Assembly (NCBI RefSeq): GCF_022869785.1
Contig: NZ_CP094997.1
Span: 248,001-312,000 of the forward strand
Reading direction: 5' to 3'
Length of the DNA stretch: 64,000 nucleotides
Source of the DNA: Dyadobacter chenwenxiniae
GTDB lineage: Bacteria; Bacteroidota; Bacteroidia; Cytophagales; Spirosomataceae
Shown: piece by piece, positions 1 to 9,350 of the stretch
How the letters are laid out: each line of letters starts with the position of its first letter
How positions within the stretch are numbered: position 1 is the stretch's first letter
The notes under the pieces: model-generated
What the model was told of the DNA's origin: nothing
The model's input: only the letters and a program-made list of their open reading frames with translations
The model's database searches: none
Made by a program: the position numbers and the translations under genes

Positions 1-1069
1 AGTGGTCAGCGTCAACTGGTATTGTGAAGCTCTTAATAAATAGCATTGCAAAGCCGATAATTGCCAATACGCCAAATGTGACATAAACTTCGACCAGCCC
101 GACATCAGAAAGGAAATATCCGTATTCCAAGCTTAATGCATTCAGTCTTTTGCCGTAATTGGATGTCTCATTAAAGAACCCATTTCCAAAAATCTGACTC
201 ACTGTGTTTGGTGTAAATTCGGTGAGAAAGTATTTAGCGGACACGATACGAATGTATTCATCGCCAGCAGATGCATCCGCCTTTTGCTGCTCGGCCAAGC
301 CTCTGCTAATTGGATTATCGGAAACCAAAAAAAGATAACAGCCCAGACCGAATGTGGCTATGGTGGCTATTTTTAGCGGCAATTTCACATTGCGGAGAAA
401 ATGCAGCATGTATATGAATAGCATAACAGCGATAGTTTGACGGGTCACCTGCAACACATTTACGATTAACCCAATTGCTGCATACCCCGTCCAGATCAAA
501 CGGTATTTTACATCGCTAGTGACTTTGTTAATTGCAATAAAGCATGCAAGAAAAAAGACGCCGCCCCCTGGAAAATTTACGCGGATAATGCCTCTGTCCT
601 CTTTAAATTCTTCAACAGTGCCAAAGTAGATTGTTCCCGTATGAGTGAGCTGAAAAATGAATAGCAGCATGTATAGCAAGCCGTAGATCAACACTATATT
701 TTCAATAGTCCTGATAGATATATTTGAACTAAGCAGGTAGAAGAAGATAAACCACATCATGTACGGAATCGTAGAGACGCTATGTTCCAATCCCTGGCCC
801 CAAGTGTATTTTGCCATAAAAATGGATATCACAATGGAGATACATATCAACTGGATCGGCAAAACAAATCCTCCCTTATAACTGAAAAATTTGGGTGCAG
901 AAATTAAAATCGCTGCGACCATATAGGCATAGCAAATATTCTTCAAGATTCCATTCTGGGCAGCAACAGCTCCAAAATACTTCAGAGAGCAGATCACAAG
1001 GAAAAACAGAAATACTGTTTTCTTGTCTGTAAGAATCTCACGTGTACTTGGGTAAGTTAAGGATTGCAT
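1..1069 (-). CDS. Wzy/EpsG-like polysaccharide polymerase, C-terminus cut by window edge
   Basis: The reverse strand is open from an ATG at 1069 to the window edge, giving at least 356 residues without the C-terminus. The start (MQSLTYPSTREILTDKK) is followed by many hydrophobic segments separated by short polar loops, and there is a larger polar stretch around IFGNGFFNETSNYGKRL. That layout fits O-antigen or EpsG-type polymerases, which join repeat units in the periplasm. The ATG lies 10 bp after the flippase stop, so it is the fourth gene of the Wza-Wzc-Wzx operon, where a polymerase is expected. No catalytic residue can be named because the family diverges too much. The topology and context are seen; the polymerase role is inferred. 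A membrane ligase is the main alternative. Confidence 0.65.
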   Translation of the reverse strand, partial: MQSLTYPSTREILTDKKTVFLFFLVICSLKYFGAVAAQNGILKNICYAYMVAAILISAPKFFSYKGGFVLPIQLICISIVISIFMAKYTWGQGLEHSVSTIPYMMWFIFFYLLSSNISIRTIENIVLIYGLLYMLLFIFQLTHTGTIYFGTVEEFKEDRGIIRVNFPGGGVFFLACFIAINKVTSDVKYRLIWTGYAAIGLIVNVLQVTRQTIAVMLFIYMLHFLRNVKLPLKIATIATFGLGCYLFLVSDNPISRGLAEQQKADASAGDEYIRIVSAKYFLTEFTPNTVSQIFGNGFFNETSNYGKRLNALSLEYGYFLSDVGLVEVYVTFGVLAIIGFAMLFIKSFTIPVDADH

Positions 1070-1079
1070 TGCAATAGGA

Positions 1080-2429
1080 TTAGCTGGCCTTTATTTGAGT
1101 AAACTTCTTCATCAATGGCTGGATGTACTCACTGAGGCTCGAAAGCTTAAAGAATTCTTTATTAAATGGATTTATGCCTTTCCTTGCCAGTACGATGCAC
1201 ATGCTTACCAGAATAAACAGCTCAGTGGCAAGCCAGTTAAATGTCGTTCCCAGATAGCCCCATTGTTTGACCAGTACCAGATTTAAAAGTATGCTGACCA
1301 CTGCAGCCAAGGCAGATATTTTGAAAAATTCAGCGTCCATACCCAAATTGAGCATGATCTGAATGCCAAATACATTGTTCAATGAAAACAGCAGCGGAAC
1401 AATTGCTAAAATTTGGAAGACCGGAATGGCAGCATTAAATTTTGCTCCATAGAATAGGGTTATTACGAAGGGCCCAAGTACAAACATTGCCACCGACGCA
1501 GCGCCTATAAAAACCACAATAAGCGGAATTAGTTTTTGCACGACATGCAGCCCTTGCTGGCGCCCTTCTCCAAATGCTTTCCCTATGTAAGGGTAAAACG
1601 CTTGCGCCAGGGGCATTGCCAAAACGGACTGTGCTATGATAATCAGACGCTGTCCGGCCGTATAATATCCAACCTGCTCCTGGCTTTGGAAGAGACCGAG
1701 TATTACGGTATTTGTACTTGAATAGAGATTGACGAATATTAATGACAGGAAGATGGTTTTTTCTTCCCAAAGCACCGACATACACCTGCTTAATGGTATG
1801 CGGATAAATTTGAGTTTGTATCGCTGGATTGCCCAAAAGAATGAAAACAGGCCAACAATAGTTTGTGACATGCCAATCAAAAGGGGCTGCCAGATATAAT
1901 CTTCATTCCTACGCACCACCAAAATGATCGAGACGGTAAATAACAGCCTGCTGACCAAATTGAAAAGAGCTACTTTTGACAAGTCCTGCATGGCCTGGAA
2001 CAGCCAGTTCTGGGTGAATAAAAAGCTAATGCACAATGTGTAGGAAAATATCAGGACAGTTTGATTTGCCTTGAAATCCTCAACCGTAAAAAGCAACACA
2101 GTGAAGGCAGCTGTGGATAGTGCAAACAGAAGGCACTGTGTGAAAAAGACTTCACTAAATACCTGGTTGCGCAGATCTGCGTCGTCCGGACTTTTTGATA
2201 ATTTCCGCGTTGCAGAGAAGTCAAAGCTGTAACTGATAAGCAAAGTAAAATACATGATCAATGCAGCAGCAAAATTGATTGTTCCGTATTTTTCAGGGCC
2301 AATGATCCTGGAAATAACGGGAACTGAGATGAGCGGCATTACATATGTGGCGATCTGCACTGCCGTGAGGGACAACACATTTTTTGTGAGCTGCTGCTTT
2401 GATTTTTGCGTAATTACTGATTGAACCAT
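1080..2429 (-). CDS. Wzx-type oligosaccharide flippase (MATE/MVF superfamily)
   Basis: This 449-residue protein begins MVQSVITQKSKQQLTKN and has roughly 12-14 hydrophobic segments along its whole length. The opening pattern (NVLSLTAVQIATYVMPLISVPVI, read in parts) is typical of the polysaccharide biosynthesis branch, with RIIGPEKYGTINFA just after the first helix. Members flip undecaprenyl-linked repeat units across the inner membrane. I chose the ATG at 2429; a start at 2504 would add 25 polar residues that do not look like the family and would overlap the Wzc gene. It lies between the Wzc-like gene and the putative polymerase. The family assignment is firm, the substrate unknown. Confidence 0.9.
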   Translation of the reverse strand: MVQSVITQKSKQQLTKNVLSLTAVQIATYVMPLISVPVISRIIGPEKYGTINFAAALIMYFTLLISYSFDFSATRKLSKSPDDADLRNQVFSEVFFTQCLLFALSTAAFTVLLFTVEDFKANQTVLIFSYTLCISFLFTQNWLFQAMQDLSKVALFNLVSRLLFTVSIILVVRRNEDYIWQPLLIGMSQTIVGLFSFFWAIQRYKLKFIRIPLSRCMSVLWEEKTIFLSLIFVNLYSSTNTVILGLFQSQEQVGYYTAGQRLIIIAQSVLAMPLAQAFYPYIGKAFGEGRQQGLHVVQKLIPLIVVFIGAASVAMFVLGPFVITLFYGAKFNAAIPVFQILAIVPLLFSLNNVFGIQIMLNLGMDAEFFKISALAAVVSILLNLVLVKQWGYLGTTFNWLATELFILVSMCIVLARKGINPFNKEFFKLSSLSEYIQPLMKKFTQIKAS

Positions 2430-2490
2430 TAGTTCTGGTGGCTGGGGATAACAGAGTATTGAAATACGAGCAGTTTGCTTGCAATTGATC

Positions 2491-4848
2491 CTAGAATCGT
2501 CCAAAAAAGTCGCTGAACGGAGAGGCTATACTTTTATGCTTGCTATCATAATAGTAGTTGGCGTTGTAATTGTAGCCATAGCCATATTTTAATCTCTGGA
2601 TGCCGTTAAAGACAATGTTGACGTTCTTTAAATTTTTCTGCTCCTGAATTTCTTTCAAAAAGCTTAGCTCAGCTTTTTCTGTGACACCCTGTCTGATCAT
2701 GTATAAGGTAATGTCAGCAAAGCGTGATATAATCATGGCATCCGATACCAGGTGTACAGGAGGGCTATCTATGATAATGTCGTCATAATTGCTGCGCAAA
2801 TATTCGATCAGATAACCCAATTGTGGCGTTTCCAGCAACTCGCTGGGGTTAGGTATGCGCTCACCACTGCTAATCAGGTCTAAGCCGGACTCGGTAACGG
2901 ATTGCTTGATAATGTTTTCCAGTGATGCTTCGCCATTCAAATAGTCGCTAATGCCAGGCATCAGGGTATCGGTCGCGAAGATCGAACTCAGCTTCGGTTT
3001 ACGCAGATCCAGTTCCAGGATGATTGTTTTCCTTCCGGATAATGCAAGGCTTACAGCCAGGTTGCTGCTTACGAAGCTTTTTCCTTCACCAGGAACACTG
3101 GAAGTAACCAGGGTCACCCTTCCCGTGGTAGAATTGCCGGACAAGTACGAAAGTTTCAGTCGCAGTGACCTGAACTGTTCAGCGATAGCCGTCGCCTTGT
3201 TATTTTCAATTTTTAGCGTAGCACTCGATTTTTCAAGCGGTAGCTCGGCAACAACGGCTAAATCAACCACATCTTTGATCTCCTGAATGTTTTTGATTTT
3301 TGCACTGAACAGACCCCGTACATAAATCAGGCCGATTGGAAGCCCCAACCCGATAAGCAGCGCTCCGGCAAAAGCCATAGACCGCTGGGTTTGTTTTGCA
3401 GGGCCGGAATATGCATGGTCAACGATTCGGTCTTCGGCTAGTTTTGAGGCATAACTAACTGAAATTTCTTCCCGTTTCTGGAGCAGGTAGGTATACAGCG
3501 TTTCTTTGATAGCCTGCTGCCTTTTAATGCTGATGTACTGGCGTTCCTGAGTAGGGATGTTTTTTATAGAGGATTCGAAATTCTGGTTAAACGAGAGCAA
3601 CTTGCGTTGTGTGTTCTGCAATGATGCTCTTATACTGCCTACATTCTCTCTGATCGCAGCTTTTGTCGTCACGATTTGCCGATTGATAGGCTCAAAATCC
3701 GGATTGGTTTCAGGTGTCGTTGCCAGCAGACGTTCGCGTTGCAATTGAAGTTGCGCGAGTTTCTCGATCATACTGCGCAATGCCGGATCATCGATTCCCA
3801 GTGTAGTAGGTGTTTTGTCCCGGTTTTGGGCAGAATTAATGTATTTTTCAATTTCCTGAACGACGCTTAGCTGAACATTAACCTCGTTGAGACGAGCATC
3901 ATTGGTCTGCATATTTTCCAAGCTGATCTTGGAGTTGGAGCTGATGTCGGTAAGTCCGCGGGCACTTTTGAACACTTCGATTCCTTTTTCAGCCTCATTA
4001 AGTTCTGTGCTCAGGGACGCTAAACGCTTGTCAATGAAATCAAGCGTATTTCTGGCTTCCCGGTTACGCTGCATTGTGCCAGTCAGGTTGTAATTGAAGA
4101 TGAGGCGGTTAAGTATGTCTTTTCCCCTTTGTGGAATTTCATCGTCGATTGACAGTATAACGGTCGTGGACAACTTATTTGAAAGCGCAACGGACAGTTT
4201 TTTCTGGTACTGCAATGCTGTATTCTCGGGATCTGTGATCGAAATTTTTATTTGTTTGCCGACAAATGCATCTAGCTTATCTGTCGGTTCGAGTTTCCAG
4301 GTTCCAAATTTGTTTTTGAATTCATCTTTGAAACTAAATGTCTGATTGGTTTTGTCAGGCATCTCGATCAGGAAGGAATTTTTGTCTTTGATAGTGATCA
4401 GAAGCGTTCCATCCGCATTCCCGGATTTAACGACTGTCAGTTTAACCGGCGCCGAATTATATAACTCCTGTGAAAACGGGCCATCGATTTTTTGATAGCC
4501 AATATTCAGTAAAAGTTCTCCGACAACCTGATTGATGAGTTGTTTTGATTTAAATACCTCAATTTCGTTTTCTATAATTCGCGATGAACTTAGCGCATCA
4601 ATTTCGTGAAGTGGAGAGGACTGGTTTTGGTTCTTCTTTTCATCCTTAATTACGATAGTTGCGTTGACCTCATAAACGGGCTTGGCAATTTTCAGATAGA
4701 AAATGATTGCAGCAATCGAAATAGACAAGCTGATAACAAAAAGCGGCCAGTGATACAGGTATTTATTGATTATATTCTTGATATCAAAACTTTCTCTCTT
4801 TGCTTGAGGCAATGTAAAAGTGGCAAGAGTGGCTTGTTGAGTAGTCAT
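2491..4848 (-). CDS. Wzc-like polysaccharide co-polymerase with tyrosine autokinase domain
   Basis: The 785-residue protein has a Wzz-type N-terminal half with one helix near residues 37-57 and one near 500-520, separated by a long periplasmic part containing coiled coil. The C-terminal bacterial tyrosine kinase domain shows Walker A (SVPGEGKSFVSSNLA), Walker A' (ILELDLRKP) and Walker B (DIIIDSPPV). It ends in a tyrosine-rich tail (YGYGYNYNANYYYDSKH), the usual autophosphorylation cluster. Such proteins control chain length and export with a Wza channel. The ATG at 4848 is preferred to 4884 because the longer form runs into the upstream gene, whose stop is only 4 bp away. This tight spacing supports translation coupled to the Wza-like gene. 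Confidence 0.95.
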   Translation of the reverse strand: MTTQQATLATFTLPQAKRESFDIKNIINKYLYHWPLFVISLSISIAAIIFYLKIAKPVYEVNATIVIKDEKKNQNQSSPLHEIDALSSSRIIENEIEVFKSKQLINQVVGELLLNIGYQKIDGPFSQELYNSAPVKLTVVKSGNADGTLLITIKDKNSFLIEMPDKTNQTFSFKDEFKNKFGTWKLEPTDKLDAFVGKQIKISITDPENTALQYQKKLSVALSNKLSTTVILSIDDEIPQRGKDILNRLIFNYNLTGTMQRNREARNTLDFIDKRLASLSTELNEAEKGIEVFKSARGLTDISSNSKISLENMQTNDARLNEVNVQLSVVQEIEKYINSAQNRDKTPTTLGIDDPALRSMIEKLAQLQLQRERLLATTPETNPDFEPINRQIVTTKAAIRENVGSIRASLQNTQRKLLSFNQNFESSIKNIPTQERQYISIKRQQAIKETLYTYLLQKREEISVSYASKLAEDRIVDHAYSGPAKQTQRSMAFAGALLIGLGLPIGLIYVRGLFSAKIKNIQEIKDVVDLAVVAELPLEKSSATLKIENNKATAIAEQFRSLRLKLSYLSGNSTTGRVTLVTSSVPGEGKSFVSSNLAVSLALSGRKTIILELDLRKPKLSSIFATDTLMPGISDYLNGEASLENIIKQSVTESGLDLISSGERIPNPSELLETPQLGYLIEYLRSNYDDIIIDSPPVHLVSDAMIISRFADITLYMIRQGVTEKAELSFLKEIQEQKNLKNVNIVFNGIQRLKYGYGYNYNANYYYDSKHKSIASPFSDFFGRF

Positions 4849-4852
4849 TAGC

Positions 4853-5743
4853 TTATCTGTATAAATTCGAAAGAACAATGGCAATGATAGAGAGTCCGGA
4901 AAGAGCCAGCGTCGTTACGCGATATCCGCGGTCAACTGTTGCGTATTTAGTGCGATCAGGCTGCACATATATTTCATCATTGTTTTTGAGATAGAAATAC
5001 GGGGACTCAAATAATTTCTTTGAGGTGAGATCAATTGGAATAAAATTCCTTTTTCCGTTTTCTTCTCTGACTAAAACAATATTGTTGCGCAAGGCTGTGA
5101 TATTCAAATCTCCGGCCATACTTAAAACCTGGGTTATAGTAGTCCGCTCGTTTTGCAGCGTGTAAATATTAGGGTGCAGAACATCGCCGTACACAGCAAC
5201 TTTGAAGTTGATAATTCTAATATTTACAACAGGATCTTTGTAAAATGTGAGCAGCACATTTTTTAATGAATCACTTAAAAAAGTTGTTGTAAGCCCTGCA
5301 ACTTTCACCGTCCCTACTAATGGTAAATGTATATTTCCATTAGGATCGACCATGTAACCTGTAATAGGGTTGCTCGATGATTGGTCGTAGCTGCTGCCAT
5401 TTACCCTATTCAAATTATAATTAAATATTGACGATGATTCAGGATTCCGGCTGGTTACATTTATTCCTAAAATATCAGCTGGCTGAATGGTCAGGGGAGA
5501 ATAATTTTTGACAGTTTCAACAACCAGTGTGTCTCTTCTCAGGTCTGTAAAATAAGGTACCTTTTTATAAGAACTGCAAGAGAATTGAATAAATATAAAT
5601 GCAGCAATTAATGAATACGAGACCGCACGAAAAATCAACGTTGTTAAGTCGTTTCTTTTTGAAACATCGTGCGAAAGGTGATGACTATGTGTGGCAAATT
5701 TGGATGAGCTGGATTGCAATAATGCGCGGACAATTAAATTCAT
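4853..5743 (-). CDS. Wza-like polysaccharide export lipoprotein
   Basis: The 296-residue protein is the outer-membrane export component of the EPS machine. A hydrophobic segment (SLIAAFIFIQ) ends in a lipobox with the predicted lipid-bearing Cys56. The polysaccharide export domain follows (YSPLTIQPADILGINV and GYMVDPNGNIHLPLVG), then an SLBB-like part (VYGDVLHPNIYTL). The C-terminal hydrophobic end (TLALSGLSIIAIVLSNLYR) is common in Bacteroidota homologues. The 40 residues before the signal helix are unusually long, but no later ATG exists before the helix. It is the first gene of the leftward operon, and the triple-box element lies 65-112 bp upstream. Confidence 0.92.
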   Translation of the reverse strand: MNLIVRALLQSSSSKFATHSHHLSHDVSKRNDLTTLIFRAVSYSLIAAFIFIQFSCSSYKKVPYFTDLRRDTLVVETVKNYSPLTIQPADILGINVTSRNPESSSIFNYNLNRVNGSSYDQSSSNPITGYMVDPNGNIHLPLVGTVKVAGLTTTFLSDSLKNVLLTFYKDPVVNIRIINFKVAVYGDVLHPNIYTLQNERTTITQVLSMAGDLNITALRNNIVLVREENGKRNFIPIDLTSKKLFESPYFYLKNNDEIYVQPDRTKYATVDRGYRVTTLALSGLSIIAIVLSNLYR

Positions 5744-5807
5744 GCTGTGGAGGAACGTTGATTACAGCACAAAATAAGCTCTTGAAAATTTAAGGAGTGA
5801 AGTTTTT

Positions 5808-5855
5808 GGGGTGTTTCGTAAGGACTCTGGGGTACAACGGGGAAAATAGGGGGTA
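5808..5855 (-). promoter_or_regulatory. Triple YACCCC direct repeat upstream of the Wza-like gene
   Basis: On the reverse strand TACCCC occurs at 5855-5850 and 5834-5829 and CACCCC at 5813-5808, each step exactly 21 bp, about two helical turns. The last box continues as ACCCCAAAAA. An extra CCCC at 5842-5839 falls half a period between boxes. The same arrangement precedes two other EPS units at 10816-10864 and 11220-11267. The repeats are seen directly; a role as operator for a LytTR-type or other tandem-site regulator is inferred. Confidence 0.7.
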
Positions 5856-5909
5856 TGAAATTTCGGTAAAAATGACCGACTTATAATAGTCACATAATAA
5901 CATATTTAT

Positions 5910-5946
5910 GCCCGACTAAGACTCATTTGGAGCTTGTTAGTCGGGC
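5910..5946. terminator. Ten-base-pair inverted repeat after the DUF1501 gene
   Basis: GCCCGACTAA at 5910-5919 pairs perfectly with TTAGTCGGGC at 5937-5946 around a 17-nt loop. It lies 84 bp beyond the DUF1501 stop and upstream of the Wza control element, so it may end the DUF1800-DUF1501 transcript. The following bases on the reverse strand are AT-rich but not a clean U-tract, so a protein-binding palindrome is an alternative. Confidence 0.5.
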
Positions 5947-6029
5947 ACATCGAATAGTTCAAGTTTTTATTGATGATCTGATATTTTCACCAATTTTTGA
6001 ACGGGTATATATATACGTATCGAAGCTCA

Positions 6030-7553
6030 CTAATTGGTCGTCGATATGGAATAATTGCCAGTGAATTCCAGTTCTCCGCCCGAACTCACGTGCACGTTCT
6101 TTACGGATACATTATTTCCCAGCAGAACGGTATGCCCCTTATTGATCTGAACGGAATCCTTCGGGCCTGGTGGCCTTCCTGTTGACCATATAGATCTGTC
6201 TTGCCATTTTCCTGATCCGATTGTTTGAACAAGTCCTGAAAAGATAGACGTAGTTTTAAAGTTCTTGAATAGGAGCTCATCGGACTTAGTTTGCTGTGTG
6301 CCAAACCAATCAGTTAGAACGTCCTGATATATCCGGCGGAAATCGACCTGCATTTTGAGATCCTGATTGTTTTGGCCAGCTGAACTCGGCGGAACCAGAT
6401 CATTGGCGAGGTCCGGATTGGTGCCGACAATTTGTCGTTTTAAGCCCGTTCCAAACAGGAACATGGGTGCAGCAATCCCATGGTCTGTTCCTTTTGACGC
6501 ATTTGAGCTGGCTCTTCTGCCAAAATCCGAGAACGTCATTCCCATTACGCGGTCTTCCAGATTGGACATTTGAAGATCTTTTTGGAAAGCGCTGATGGCA
6601 CTTGACAAGTTCCTGAGAAGCACTGCATGCACACCTTCCGTAGTACTGGAATTGGTCACCTGGGCAGAATGGGTGTCAAACCCGCCCATTTCTACATAGT
6701 AAATTTTCGTTTTGAGCCCACCCTGGATAAGCCGGGCCACGATCTTTAACTGTTGTGCCAATTCATTTTCGTCCCCGGGATAAGTAGCCAGGTTTTTTCC
6801 CAAACTAGCTGCTTTGCGAATCTCAGAACTATATTCGATTGCCAACACCTGTTGCTGGCGGATGGCTCTGATCAGGTCCCCGGAATCACAGCAAGGAAGG
6901 TCCGACGCCGGTACAAAGCTTTCCTGGCCCACAAGCTGATAAAATTCATCGGGACTGACCAGCGAAATACCCATGGACTGTTTATTGCCCAGCAGGCTTG
7001 TCGAGCCTACATAGCCGATTTGGATGGCCAAAGGATCTTCCATTTCGCTATTGGGATATTCTTCGGGATAGCCGGGGAATCGGTTGTTGAGGTATCTTCC
7101 TGCCCATCCGCTGGAATTATATTGGTCCGAATCCACGCCGGTCATCCAAATGTCAGAAGACCTTACATGGGAAAAATTTGGGTTAGGATAGGACACAGAG
7201 TGCACAATTCCCAGCTTTCCTTCTGCATAAAGCTGTTGCAATCCGGTCATTGCGGGATGCAGGCCGGTTTCTGGGCTTCCTGCCAGGGGCAGTACTGACT
7301 TTTCGGGAATTGCAATATTACTTCTTAACTGATTATAAGCAGGATAGTATTCCAAAGGAATGACTGTATTAAGTCCGTCATTGCCGCCGTTAAGGTATAC
7401 CATCACCAGAATGCGGTCGGAATTTGCCGCGCCTGCTTGCGCGACGGAGCGAACCAATGCTGAATTTTGGGTGAATGCTCTCAGATCAAAGCCATTGAGT
7501 GTTACAGGAACTGCCATTGTGGCCGCCGCCGCGATAAAATCTCTTCTATTCAT
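6030..7553 (-). CDS. DUF1501 family protein with Tat signal and C-terminal extension
   Basis: The 507-residue protein opens with a twin-arginine type signal (MNRRDFIAAAATMAVP), so Sec-independent export is likely. The core shows DUF1501 features: LVMVYLNGGNDGLNTVIP near residue 49, GLHPAMTGLQQLY, YYVEMGGFDTHSAQ and the MTFSDFGRR segment. DUF1501 belongs to the alkaline phosphatase/sulfatase-like group, but its reaction is unknown. After about residue 445 comes a Gly/Val-rich extension (SIWSTGRPPGPKDSVQ, KGHTVLLGNNVSVKNVHV) resembling one or two turns of a beta-solenoid such as G8 domains. It starts 14 bp after the DUF1800 gene. Placement between EPS genes suggests an extracytoplasmic role in polysaccharide handling, which is inference. 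Confidence 0.88.
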   Translation of the reverse strand: MNRRDFIAAAATMAVPVTLNGFDLRAFTQNSALVRSVAQAGAANSDRILVMVYLNGGNDGLNTVIPLEYYPAYNQLRSNIAIPEKSVLPLAGSPETGLHPAMTGLQQLYAEGKLGIVHSVSYPNPNFSHVRSSDIWMTGVDSDQYNSSGWAGRYLNNRFPGYPEEYPNSEMEDPLAIQIGYVGSTSLLGNKQSMGISLVSPDEFYQLVGQESFVPASDLPCCDSGDLIRAIRQQQVLAIEYSSEIRKAASLGKNLATYPGDENELAQQLKIVARLIQGGLKTKIYYVEMGGFDTHSAQVTNSSTTEGVHAVLLRNLSSAISAFQKDLQMSNLEDRVMGMTFSDFGRRASSNASKGTDHGIAAPMFLFGTGLKRQIVGTNPDLANDLVPPSSAGQNNQDLKMQVDFRRIYQDVLTDWFGTQQTKSDELLFKNFKTTSIFSGLVQTIGSGKWQDRSIWSTGRPPGPKDSVQINKGHTVLLGNNVSVKNVHVSSGGELEFTGNYSISTTN

Positions 7554-7567
7554 ATTAGTAGCATTGA

Positions 7568-9196
7568 TTAAAAGACCTGGAATTCAGCCATACCGACCAT
7601 ATACTTCATCAAAACTTGCAGCCGCCAATAGAAGTTGGCTTTTGTCGTTTCAGATGGGTTTCTCCTGTAGGCGTTGAATTCATAGATCCATGAGCTTCTA
7701 GTAGAAGTCTGCATCATGATCTTGTCGATCAAAAAATCCTTTTGCGATTGAAAAAGCTCATTGGCAAACAGATTTTTTGATAATGCCTCAAATACTTGTT
7801 CGCAGGTGATGCAAGGAGTTCCGGCAACGTCGGAAAAGTTTGGCTGTAAGGAAACAACCCAGGCCAGGAAGTCAATGCCATAGGTATACCCTGGGTGATA
7901 TTGATAAGGATAAATGAAGGTTTCGCCCATTTTGCGCCTCAATCCAATCGTTGAGGCGTTGATCCAGTTCATTGAATATCCTGTCTGATAGTAAGGAAGA
8001 GAGCCAAACACCAGCGGCTGGTCCAGGAAGTTCAATTGCATATTGACCATTCTCCAGTAGGTGGGCTGGGTGTAGTTGCGGAACGCAGCATATTCCTTCA
8101 CCTGGTGGGGCACTTTATGTTTAAAAAACCTGAGCGAACCGATGGCGAGCTCCGCCGGGGATTTTACAATTGCACCGACATTTGAAGCGTCGAAAAAGAT
8201 TTCGCTTGTCAGTAGTTTTTGCAATACCGGCCCTATGGCAAAGTTATTTTCGGCGCTGGCAAAGAAAGCCGCCAGCGGTACAATCACATTGTTTTCAATC
8301 TGATCCGTCACATTGGTATTCACATACCACCTGTAAAGCTTTCGGCAAATGAATTTGGGGGACTCAGGATGCGCAAGGAGCATATCTACAAGCTCCGCAA
8401 TTTCCTCGTCTCCTGCATTTGGTCCCGAGCGCCCTCTTATAACCTTATTTTTGTAATGATGCGAAAACTGCTTGTCATTGGTGTCATGCCTGTCCGGGTT
8501 AAACTTTGTACCTATCGTGGTAGAGCCGTTAACATATTGGTTTACAGCCTGCCAACCCGTCAGTACCCGGGCGGCCTGTTTTACATCATCTTCCGTATAA
8601 TTAACCTGATCGGCCTTATTGCGCTGTCCAACAGAGAAAAGTTCCTGCAATTCCCTTCCATAGTTTTCATTAGGATGGTCTTTTTCATTTTCATTTCCAT
8701 TCTGATAAACAAGCATCGAGGGGTCCTTTGTAACCTCAATGGTAAGGGTTTTAAAACTACCTAAACCTTTACTGCGAAGTAACATCAGATACCGGTAAAT
8801 GTATCTGTAATCCTCAACAACCTTATGCGTGGTTACAAAATGATTTTGCCAAAAAGCAGTGAGCTTTTCCAGTACCGATGGCGAGCCATTCTGCTCAGCC
8901 ATCAAGCCGATCCACCAGTATTTGACATAATAGGAATAGTCAAATCGACGGGCATAGTCAAATGGCTTATCCATGAAAGGCTGCCCAGCAATGGGGCTGC
9001 TCTCGTCCATGACAACAGGCGGTGGAGGGGATAGGGTAACCGAAATGTTATCAAACAGCTTTTGAACTGCCGCTTGGGCATTCAAACCGGTCAATTGGGT
9101 GATTTCGTCAGGAGTCGGTCCAAAGGTTGCTCTTCTTAATAGGTGAGCTGCTTGTCGCGATGTAAGAGGGGGTTGATATTTGTCCAAATAGGGCAT
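7568..9196 (-). CDS. DUF1800 family protein
   Basis: The 542-residue protein starts MPYLDKYQPPLTSRQAAHLL and continues with the family hallmark RRATFGPTPDEI. Further DUF1800 features are KLTAFWQNHFVTT, NYGRELQELFSVG and VLTGWQAVNQY. DUF1800 and DUF1501 genes are a well-known neighbour pair of unknown biochemical function. No signal peptide or membrane helix is visible, whereas the paired DUF1501 protein has a Tat signal. Co-translocation as a folded complex is therefore an attractive but unproven idea. A 154-bp gap separates this gene from the lyase-like gene, leaving room for its own promoter, although all four genes share direction. Confidence 0.9.
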   Translation of the reverse strand: MPYLDKYQPPLTSRQAAHLLRRATFGPTPDEITQLTGLNAQAAVQKLFDNISVTLSPPPPVVMDESSPIAGQPFMDKPFDYARRFDYSYYVKYWWIGLMAEQNGSPSVLEKLTAFWQNHFVTTHKVVEDYRYIYRYLMLLRSKGLGSFKTLTIEVTKDPSMLVYQNGNENEKDHPNENYGRELQELFSVGQRNKADQVNYTEDDVKQAARVLTGWQAVNQYVNGSTTIGTKFNPDRHDTNDKQFSHHYKNKVIRGRSGPNAGDEEIAELVDMLLAHPESPKFICRKLYRWYVNTNVTDQIENNVIVPLAAFFASAENNFAIGPVLQKLLTSEIFFDASNVGAIVKSPAELAIGSLRFFKHKVPHQVKEYAAFRNYTQPTYWRMVNMQLNFLDQPLVFGSLPYYQTGYSMNWINASTIGLRRKMGETFIYPYQYHPGYTYGIDFLAWVVSLQPNFSDVAGTPCITCEQVFEALSKNLFANELFQSQKDFLIDKIMMQTSTRSSWIYEFNAYRRNPSETTKANFYWRLQVLMKYMVGMAEFQVF

Positions 9197-9350
9197 ATGT
9201 ACTCAGATGACTAATAACTTCGTCATTCAGCTTTAAGTTGTATAAATGTTACCTTATTGCGTATAGATAACATCTTATGTGCAAAATAAAAACAATTCTA
9301 CACAATATTTCTTACAAGCTTCTATTGATGGCTCTTAATCTTGTAGTTAT

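Noticed and set aside
2951..4851. Several open frames antisense to the Wzc-like gene
   Set aside because: They mirror the strong coding of the Wzc-like gene and show no independent domain.
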